Shown here one piece after another: positions 1-5,218 of a stretch of DNA of 11,069 nt. The notes below the pieces were generated by a model. The model saw nothing but the letters and a program-made list of their open reading frames with translations, searched no databases and was not told the origin of the DNA. Each line of letters opens with the position of its first letter. Position 1 is the first letter of the stretch. Source of the DNA: Candidatus Sumerlaeota bacterium (GTDB lineage: Bacteria; Sumerlaeota; Sumerlaeia; MWCT01); the NCBI GenBank assembly GCA_026398545.1, contig JAPLSR010000129.1, positions 1-11,069 on the forward strand, written 5' to 3'. A program made the position numbers and the translations under genes.

Positions 1-34
1 TGAGGCGGACTCACGACAGTCCGCCTCAGGCGGA
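1..34. repeat. Perfect 11-bp inverted repeat with overlapping second stem
   Basis: Bases 1-11 (TGAGGCGGACT) are the exact reverse complement of 18-28, with a 6-base loop CACGAC. A second, mutually exclusive stem uses TCCGCC (20-25) and GGCGGA (29-34) around TCA. No T-run follows directly on the + strand; the nearest is a short one near 49-53, so a classical intrinsic terminator is only a weak possibility. It may be the end of an upstream transcript or one copy of a dispersed palindromic (REP-like) repeat. The window has no second copy and the left edge cuts off its context. Confidence 0.6.
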
Positions 35-50
35 TGGTGCATCCCATATT

Positions 51-131
51 TTTAGAGATTCTAAAGAAAAGATTTGCCTCTGTTCAAAGGGGCGTGTTAA
101 TGTCTCAATAGTTTTTCCGGGAGGATGAATG
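51..131 (+). promoter_or_regulatory. Leader of the secretin-like gene: small palindrome, weak promoter, SD
   Basis: TTTAGA (51-56) and TCTAAA (60-65) form a 6-bp palindrome around GAT. A weak sigma70-like pair, TTGCCT (74-79) and GTTAAT (96-101), is spaced 16 bases. GGGAGGA at 119-125 is a strong ribosome-binding site. It sits 6 bases from the ATG at 132 and 3 from the ATG at 129, which favours 132. The promoter is a guess from consensus; the SD is clear. Confidence 0.35.
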
Positions 132-938
132 ATGAAAAAGAAACAGTGTGTCATGGCATGCCTGATTTTTCTATTAACAACCTTGCCATTAACACTTCTA
201 CAGGGTGCCAATGACGGCATCCCACTGCCGCGAAAGTCAGATGTCCCATCATCTCCATCCCTTGCCTCCCAGAAAACACCCACCCCGAGCCAGACTGCCC
301 CGTTCAGGGAAATCCCGGAACTCCAGATAGAATGTCTCGCATTCAGAGTGGTCATGAAAAAGGATTACAAATTCGGCGTTGAATGGGATAAGGATAGTCT
401 TGAAGGAATCCTGGGGAAACCCCTTGCGGGTCAGTTCCAACCATCCTCTAAAGACAAGAAAAAACTCAATCTTGAAACCCTTATAATTGCCGACCCTGAA
501 AAATTCCTGAAATATCTCTCACAGTTTGGAGAGGCAAAACTCCTGTATAAACAGACGTGGAGCCAGGCAATTGGCGAACACGTCAGCCGGGAGCTCCAGA
601 GCATGCTCCCCTACACCACCTCCTTTGCCTCAACTGACTCATCCGCTTCCCAACCCCAGGCTTACACCCAGTCCTCTGTGCGCGCCGGTATGACAATCGG
701 TGTAACCCTGAGCGGTGTTCAGTATTCTTCAGAGAGCCCCAGCGTCGATATCATGTTTGAAATCGAAATGAAGGATGCTTACAAAACAAAGGATAACCTT
801 TATGCCTTAAACAGCATCATCTCCGCCGATTCCACCACGATACCCCTCTCACAGTCACTCATCCAGAGCAACCTCTTCAGTCAGGGTGACGTTTCCAACC
901 AGTATATCTTCATCCTGACGCCAAGGGATGTGAAATGA
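132..938 (+). CDS. Exported protein resembling the C-terminal domain of secretins
   Basis: This 268-residue protein begins with a Lys-rich n-region and a hydrophobic stretch (about residues 5-24), a Sec-type signal peptide. A Pro/Ser-rich linker follows to about residue 60. From 'IPELQIECLAFRVV' onward the pattern matches the start of the secretin beta-domain (an outer-membrane channel family of type II/III secretion and type IV pili). It continues with 'AGMTIGVTLSGVQ' near residues 185-197, an alternating hydrophobic stretch, and the hallmark ending 'YIFILTPRDVK'. It is far shorter than a functional secretin (usually 400-700 residues). It lacks visible N0/N1 ring domains and the VPxLGxIPxxGxLF segment, so channel formation is doubtful. 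Its stop overlaps the next start (ATGA), which implies translational coupling. The family assignment is by pattern only; an exported protein of unknown role is the fallback. Confidence 0.55.
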   Translation: MKKKQCVMACLIFLLTTLPLTLLQGANDGIPLPRKSDVPSSPSLASQKTPTPSQTAPFREIPELQIECLAFRVVMKKDYKFGVEWDKDSLEGILGKPLAGQFQPSSKDKKKLNLETLIIADPEKFLKYLSQFGEAKLLYKQTWSQAIGEHVSRELQSMLPYTTSFASTDSSASQPQAYTQSSVRAGMTIGVTLSGVQYSSESPSVDIMFEIEMKDAYKTKDNLYALNSIISADSTTIPLSQSLIQSNLFSQGDVSNQYIFILTPRDVK

Positions 939-2119
939 CCTCTCCCGCTTTGACAGGCAAGCGCCTTGTAAACAGGGTGCGGTCGCATCTTGACGCCGCC
1001 TTTTTGTCAGACATACTTCTTGCTCTCCCCTCCATCCATTACTTTGGCGTCTCATCTGTGTGTGACATCCGATGCCCTTATTGCCCACGACAATATTACA
1101 CAAATGAGGTGGACACGGGTTTAATGTCACTGAGCGATTTCGCAAAGGTGGTGGATTACCTTGCATACGCAGAGATTGCTTATCTCTTTGGGATAGGTGA
1201 ACCCTTTCTACATCCCGGATTGTTCGATTTCATAAAAATGGCGCGTCCAACCGGCGTTAAACTCTCCACCAACACCCACGGCATGAGCCTGAAGCCTCAT
1301 ATCTGCGAAATAATCCTCGATTCGGGACTGGATGAAATTGCCATTTCCTTCGATGGCGCCACTTCTGAGACCTTTGAGTTCCTGCGCACAGGGGCGAAAT
1401 TCAAAACGGTGGTGGACAATATCATCAAACTTCAGGAGATGAAGCGTCGGCGAGGCATTGACCTTCCCGAACTCCAGTTCGCAACTGTCATCTCACGCCA
1501 CAACGTCCGAGAGATATTGGGAGTAGTCAAACTGGCAAAGAAACTCGGCATCCGGCGCATCGTCTTCACCGACATGATAATGGTGAATCCGGAAAACGCG
1601 GAATTATCCGTTGCGAAAACAGACCTTCTTATGGAAAACCTGCAACGCGCTAAGGAGTTCGGGAACAAAGCGGGGATTGAGATTCTTTACTTTTACCAGT
1701 ATCCCTTCCCCTGGAAAAAAGACCCCGCACCGGATTGGAAAGGGCAGGGACGACGCCTTGCCTGCCAGGACCTCTGGCGCCTGTGCATCATTGACCGCCA
1801 GGGCGGGATGAAATCCTGCTGTTACTACCCGGGAACTTCAGGCAATGTCTTCCAGACCCCGCTCAGTGATATAATAAACAATGAGGCAAGCCGAAGTCTT
1901 CGCCGCCGCCTGCTTGAAGGCGACCCGCCGGAGTGCTGCATCAATTGCGGAATGCTGAAAGAACTCACACCTGAGACCTCTCAACAGGCTATTGCAGAGG
2001 CGGAAAAGGCATTTTCCGAGGCATGCCACTCGGAACTCCTGTCCGAGGCGGATATCAAGAGTCTCTCAGAGCAAATCATCTCCCATAAGGAAAAGTCACA
2101 ACGAATAACGGACGCATAA
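935..2119 (+). CDS. Radical SAM/SPASM domain protein
   Basis: This is a 394-residue radical SAM enzyme of unknown substrate. The 4Fe-4S cluster motif CxxxCxxC is C43-C47-C50 (CDIRCPYC), followed by 'GIGEPFLHP', the GGE-like SAM-binding segment, and the barrel strands 'KLSTNTHG' and 'EIAISFDG'. The C-terminal SPASM region carries auxiliary-cluster cysteines C277, C284, C295, C296, C334, C335 and C338, with the typical 'GNV' turn at 303-305. SPASM enzymes commonly modify peptides or proteins, but also other substrates. No small precursor-peptide gene is visible next to it. The start overlaps the previous stop (ATGA) with AGGG seven bases upstream, so it is probably co-translated with the secretin-like protein. 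The last 55 residues are a charged helical tail outside the known domains. The family call is certain; the function is open. Confidence 0.9.
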   Translation: MTSPALTGKRLVNRVRSHLDAAFLSDILLALPSIHYFGVSSVCDIRCPYCPRQYYTNEVDTGLMSLSDFAKVVDYLAYAEIAYLFGIGEPFLHPGLFDFIKMARPTGVKLSTNTHGMSLKPHICEIILDSGLDEIAISFDGATSETFEFLRTGAKFKTVVDNIIKLQEMKRRRGIDLPELQFATVISRHNVREILGVVKLAKKLGIRRIVFTDMIMVNPENAELSVAKTDLLMENLQRAKEFGNKAGIEILYFYQYPFPWKKDPAPDWKGQGRRLACQDLWRLCIIDRQGGMKSCCYYPGTSGNVFQTPLSDIINNEASRSLRRRLLEGDPPECCINCGMLKELTPETSQQAIAEAEKAFSEACHSELLSEADIKSLSEQIISHKEKSQRITDA

Positions 2120-2138
2120 ATTTTTGTGAGGATACATG

Positions 2139-2750
2139 ATGATTGACGCCTTTATATTCGACCTGGGAAACGTCCTGTATGCCTTTGACATGGATATTGC
2201 GGCAGATTATCTCAAGCGGCAGGGCGTCAAACTCTCCCTCCTGACCCAGCTCCGCCTGAAGAATCTCCTGACTAACTACGAACTTGGGAAAATATCCTCA
2301 TCCGAATTATATGAGGTGGTAAAAAAGGAAACCGGTCTGAAAATGGATTTTGACTCCTTCAGGTTTGCCTTTTCCAATATATTCCGGGAAAATCCGGATA
2401 CCGTCCCCCTCGCTCGCCGCCTGTTGAAACAATATCCTCTCTACATCCTGTCAAACACGAATCCTGTGCATGTGGAGTTCCTCTCGGATCGTTATCCCAT
2501 CATGAGCGAGGCGAGCGGCCATGTATATTCCTATGAAGTGGGTGTGGCTAAGCCCGACCCGCGCATATTTGAAATCGTAATCGGGCGTTTCGCTCTGAAT
2601 CCTCCCACAACCCTTTATATTGATGACATCAAGGAAAATACCGACGTTGCCGCATCCCTGAAATTCCAGACACTCTATTATCCCGTGAAGGATGGGAAAC
2701 CACACCTTTGCCTTCAAGATGAGTTGACAAAACTTGGCGTGGTTGTGTAA
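2139..2750 (+). CDS. HAD-superfamily hydrolase, YihX-like
   Basis: This is a 203-residue cytosolic haloacid dehalogenase-fold phosphatase. Motif I is FDLGNV with nucleophile D8, motif II is S105-N-T-N, motif III Lys is K138 in 'AKPDPRIFE', and motif IV is D162-D163 in 'YIDDIKEN'. A helical cap lies between motifs I and II (about residues 15-90). The DxGNV form of motif I, with Gly in place of the usual second Asp, and the SNTN motif match E. coli YihX, a glucose-1-phosphate phosphatase; substrate transfer from that is inference. GAGGA at 2128-2132 is 6 bases from this ATG and 3 from the ATG at 2136, so 2139 is preferred (2136 adds one Met). It lies 19 bases after the radical SAM gene and is probably in the same transcript. 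Confidence 0.85.
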   Translation: MIDAFIFDLGNVLYAFDMDIAADYLKRQGVKLSLLTQLRLKNLLTNYELGKISSSELYEVVKKETGLKMDFDSFRFAFSNIFRENPDTVPLARRLLKQYPLYILSNTNPVHVEFLSDRYPIMSEASGHVYSYEVGVAKPDPRIFEIVIGRFALNPPTTLYIDDIKENTDVAASLKFQTLYYPVKDGKPHLCLQDELTKLGVVV

Positions 2751-2798
2751 TAATTAAAAAGTAATGCCGATTAAAAAATCATTAAGAATATGAGGTGG
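2724..2798 (+). promoter_or_regulatory. Candidate sigma70 promoter and SD for the CBM9-like gene
   Basis: TTGACA (2724-2729) is a perfect -35 box lying in the last codons of the HAD gene. It is followed after 18 bases by TAATAA (2748-2753), which includes the HAD stop codon. Initiation near 2760 would give a leader of about 40 bases. The SD GAGGTGG at 2792-2798 sits 5 bases before the ATG at 2804, which rejects the upstream in-frame GTG at 2795. Consensus match only. Confidence 0.42.
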
Positions 2799-2803
2799 TT
2801 TGT

Positions 2804-4195
2804 ATGTTTATCCGGAAATGCAATACTGTTACACGTAAAGTAATCATGGTTTTATCCCTACTATTCCTCGCCCTCGTGACTCAGCTTTTTTGTCAGGTCC
2901 AATCTGTAGAGACATCACAGAGAACTTATGTGGTAAATTACACAAAGATGCCGCCGGTGATTGATGGTGTTCTCTCCCTAGGGGAGTGGGCGGGGGCATC
3001 GCCGGCGCAAGGGGATTTCCGCCTCCTCGGCTCCGGCGCACCTGCCCAGCACCAGTATGGTCTCCAGGCGCTATGGGATGACACGAATCTTTATATCGCC
3101 CTGACATCCAGCGAGACGGACATTCCCAGCCAGGAGGGATTCCCCGGCGATGATGCGATTAATACATGGCCCGGTTTTGTCTTCAGGGACAAATATGAGG
3201 ATGTGGAGTTTTTCTTTGACCCGGGCGACCTTGCCGACAACGTCTCTGACGAAAATAAGGGGGATTCCTATCAAATCGCAGTCCAGCTGGTAAATGGCGT
3301 CAGACCTGCAGGAACTGTCCAGCCGCCATATCTCTTCACCGCCGCACGATACAACGCCCTTTATGGCGGTATAACATGGAATCCCAGAGATATCGCCGTT
3401 GCGGTAAACCTGAAAAACGGCATCACCCTTGAAATTGCCATCCCCTTCTCCAACCTGAACATGCGCTATGGAAAGTTCTTGAATGCAGATATGGGGGAAA
3501 CAGACCTTGAGATAAGCGGTCCACCGAAAAATGGCGACCGGTGGGCATTCCAGGCGGGACGTTTCAAATCTGATAAGACCTTTCCAGTATGGAACTTTCA
3601 ACCCGGCAAGGCTATCGCCCTTCATCCTTATGGCATCTTTACCTTTGCGGGAAAGGAGGCGGCAGGGACGTCATCCACCACCCCATCGCCCTTCGTCTCA
3701 CCAAACCTCGCTCCGGGGGTTGGCTTGCCACCCCTTAACATCGCCCAACCCGCCCCGTCTATTAGCGGAGCGGAGCAAAAACGCGCTGAATTCAAGGTGG
3801 GACTTCCACCGCTTCTTACAAGTGGGACATTATCCATTGCCGCCGCCTCTGCAGCACCATCAATCCCGTCTCCCATTGTCTTTGATAAAATTGATGAAGG
3901 ATTGCAGGCTATAAAACAGGAAAGGCGTCCGGGCATACTGCTCCTCACAAATCCCAGAGATGAATTTGACCAGCGCGTTGAACTCATCCTCGCACTGCCG
4001 GCGTTTAAAAATGCCATCTCCAATATGGTCATGATTCGCGTGGATATTGATAATAACCCGCATGCAATGATGCATTACGGATTTTACAAAACGCCCTCAT
4101 TTGTCCTCTTTGATTCAGAAGGAAATCTCCGCAGGAAAATTCAGAGCGTGGCAGACCTTGAGTCATTACTGCAGGAATTGCAAAATCTCAAATGA
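2804..4195 (+). CDS. Exported CBM9-like protein fused to a thioredoxin fold lacking CxxC
   Basis: This is a 463-residue secreted protein with a signal peptide (hydrophobic core about residues 13-30). Residues about 40-280 match the family 9 carbohydrate-binding module pattern: 'PPVIDGVLSLGEWAGA', then 'LQALWDDTNLYIALTSSET', 'DDAINTWPG', 'EDVEFFFDPGD', 'GITLEIAIPFSNL', 'GDRWAFQAGRF'. Such modules occur in exported polysaccharide-degrading or cell-surface proteins of many bacteria. A Pro/Ala/Ser-rich linker (about 283-360) holds two VGLPPL repeats. Residues about 360-463 look like a thioredoxin fold: 'PGILLLTNPRDEF', 'MVMIRVDIDNNP', and a cis-Pro segment 'YKTPSFVLFDSEGN'. The redox CxxC site is replaced by NPRDEF, so redox activity is not expected. 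It may be a binding or docking domain. It converges on nrdG with only 12 bases between stop codons. No catalytic glycosidase domain is visible. Ligand unknown. Confidence 0.75.
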   Translation: MFIRKCNTVTRKVIMVLSLLFLALVTQLFCQVQSVETSQRTYVVNYTKMPPVIDGVLSLGEWAGASPAQGDFRLLGSGAPAQHQYGLQALWDDTNLYIALTSSETDIPSQEGFPGDDAINTWPGFVFRDKYEDVEFFFDPGDLADNVSDENKGDSYQIAVQLVNGVRPAGTVQPPYLFTAARYNALYGGITWNPRDIAVAVNLKNGITLEIAIPFSNLNMRYGKFLNADMGETDLEISGPPKNGDRWAFQAGRFKSDKTFPVWNFQPGKAIALHPYGIFTFAGKEAAGTSSTTPSPFVSPNLAPGVGLPPLNIAQPAPSISGAEQKRAEFKVGLPPLLTSGTLSIAAASAAPSIPSPIVFDKIDEGLQAIKQERRPGILLLTNPRDEFDQRVELILALPAFKNAISNMVMIRVDIDNNPHAMMHYGFYKTPSFVLFDSEGNLRRKIQSVADLESLLQELQNLK

Positions 4196-4207
4196 AGGGA
4201 TAAGAGT

Positions 4208-4927
4208 TCAGCGGATTTCTATCGAAGAAAATTGTTTCTGAAATTCCTTTTTGAGGTCAATGAAGTACCGGTCAATATCCACCGAGGTTTTCCTCAGCGC
4301 CGGGTCAAGGCAGTATTCCAGACGGCATTTCTGAATCACATAACGCCTGACGCCCATGCCGGAAATAACCCGCGCAATTGTCAGGACGTCATCAATACTC
4401 AAAAGGTCGGGATGGACAGTTGTCCTGAATTCACAGGGAATGCCCGACTGAATAAGTATTTCCGCGCTTTTGCGGACAAATTCACCACCCGCACAATCTC
4501 TGCAAATCTTTCCATACGAATCAAAAGGCGCCTTGATGTCTAACGCAACCCAGTCAAGCAATCCCTCATCCAGAAGCCTCTGTAACCGCTCCGGAAACGC
4601 CCCATTGGTGTGAAGGGCGATTTTATAGTTGAGTCCCGCCACCTGGTTTATATGCTCCGGCAGCTCCTGCCAGAGGGTCGGCTCTCCACCGCTGAAGACA
4701 ACGCCGTCAAGGAATTCCCTGCGTCGTGCGAGGAAATCCATAATATCCAGCCACTGAATAGCTGTCTCCCCAAATGGGTCAAGCAGAGGCCAGTTATGGC
4801 AATATCGGCACCTCCAGGGACATCCCTGGATGAAAATCACAGCCGCAAGGTGGCCGGGAAAATCTATCGTGGTCAGGCTGGTCAGTCCTCCCACCCTGAG
4901 CCCCGCATGGGACAAAACCTGACTCAT
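4208..4927 (-). CDS. nrdG: Anaerobic ribonucleotide reductase activating protein (radical SAM)
   Basis: This is a 239-residue radical SAM activase that uses SAM and a 4Fe-4S cluster to generate the glycyl radical of class III ribonucleotide reductase. The N-terminus 'TTIDFPGHLAAVIFIQGC' and the cluster motif C36-C40-C43 (CPWRCRYCHN) are typical of NrdG of the longer, PflA-like type. 'VVFSGGEPTLW' is the SAM-binding GGE motif, and 'LHTNG' and 'WVALDIKAP' follow in order. It is the last gene of the operon after nrdD and the glycyl-radical peptide, so its expected target is the glycine in that small protein. The SD (GGTGAG, 4935-4930) is very close to the ATG. A GTG at codon 12, just before the conserved GGL, is a possible alternative start. 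The CHN motif argues against QueE. Confidence 0.9.
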   Translation of the reverse strand: MSQVLSHAGLRVGGLTSLTTIDFPGHLAAVIFIQGCPWRCRYCHNWPLLDPFGETAIQWLDIMDFLARRREFLDGVVFSGGEPTLWQELPEHINQVAGLNYKIALHTNGAFPERLQRLLDEGLLDWVALDIKAPFDSYGKICRDCAGGEFVRKSAEILIQSGIPCEFRTTVHPDLLSIDDVLTIARVISGMGVRRYVIQKCRLEYCLDPALRKTSVDIDRYFIDLKKEFQKQFSSIEIR

Positions 4928-5022
4928 ATCTCACCAACCAACATGTAATGAGGTGCAATCTGGCAGGAAACGCGTGAAGATGACTGGATTATAGAGAACT
5001 GGTTTGCCCCATTACAAACCAG
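4928..5022 (-). promoter_or_regulatory. Stem-loop at the glycyl-radical gene stop and candidate internal nrdG promoter
   Basis: On the minus strand CTGGTTTG (5022-5015) pairs perfectly over 8 bp with CAAACCAG (5006-4999). The loop contains the TAA stop of the small gene (5014-5012). No U-run follows, so it is not a classical terminator; it could affect mRNA stability or readthrough into nrdG. Just downstream is a perfect TATAAT (4993-4988), with TTGTAA (5017-5012) 18 bases ahead as a -35 candidate. This would give nrdG a private promoter with a leader of about 54 bases. The hairpin is seen directly; the promoter is inference. Confidence 0.4.
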
Positions 5023-5182
5023 CGGGAATCACAAAAGGCCTGCGTTCGGCGTATTCACTCTGTTTGCCTGTGTTGAACTGGGAGACGGGGCGGAAATAAC
5101 CCATGACACGCGTCCAGACTTCACAGCGGGTGCGCTCCTCATCACGCAACTGGATTTCACTGACAACGCCTTCCCTCGTCAT
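5012..5182 (-). CDS. Stand-alone glycyl-radical domain of class III ribonucleotide reductase
   Basis: This 56-residue protein corresponds to the C-terminal glycyl-radical loop of NrdD: 'CEVWTRVMGYFRPVSQFN' followed by 'GKQSEYAER'. RVxGY is the radical motif, so G28 is the expected radical site, made by NrdG. In most NrdD proteins this segment is fused after the zinc site; here it is a separate gene 36 bases after the nrdD stop. The start at 5182 has a strong SD, AAAGGAGG at 5196-5189, 6 bases ahead. The in-frame ATG at 5209 would place that SD inside the gene and is rejected. It is in the same frame as nrdD, separated by two TGA codons. It should dock in the NrdD barrel as YfiD/GrcA does in pyruvate formate-lyase (by analogy). 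A damaged fused nrdD is the alternative, but the SD argues for real separate translation. Confidence 0.88.
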   Translation of the reverse strand: MTREGVVSEIQLRDEERTRCEVWTRVMGYFRPVSQFNTGKQSEYAERRPFVIPAGL

Positions 5183-5196
5183 CGTCCTCCTCCTTT
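5183..5196 (-). promoter_or_regulatory. Strong Shine-Dalgarno site for the glycyl-radical gene
   Basis: On the minus strand AAAGGAGGAGGACG runs directly into the ATG at 5182. AAAGGAGG (5196-5189) is nearly full anti-SD complementarity with 6-base spacing. It is the strongest ribosome-binding site in the window and decides both the start and the view that the gene is translated by itself. Confidence 0.85.
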
Positions 5197-5218
5197 GGAT
5201 ATGCAACATTCACAAAGT

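Noticed and set aside
855..1166. 103-codon open frame on the minus strand
   Set aside because: It is antisense to the junction of the secretin-like and radical SAM genes, with no supporting motif.
3071..3625. 184-codon open frame on the minus strand
   Set aside because: It lies wholly opposite the CBM9-like gene, has no recognisable motif or SD, and the + strand frame is clearly coding.
4196..4207. Bidirectional terminator between the convergent genes
   Set aside because: Only 12 bases separate the two stop codons and they form no stem.
4208..4927. Reading nrdG as QueE because queC is nearby
   Set aside because: The cluster motif is CPWRCRYCHN as in NrdG/PflA-type activases, and it sits in the nrd operon; QueE has a different cluster motif.
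5183..5209. Longer start of the glycyl-radical gene at the ATG at 5209
   Set aside because: It would bury a near-perfect SD inside the gene as three Arg codons and has no SD of its own.
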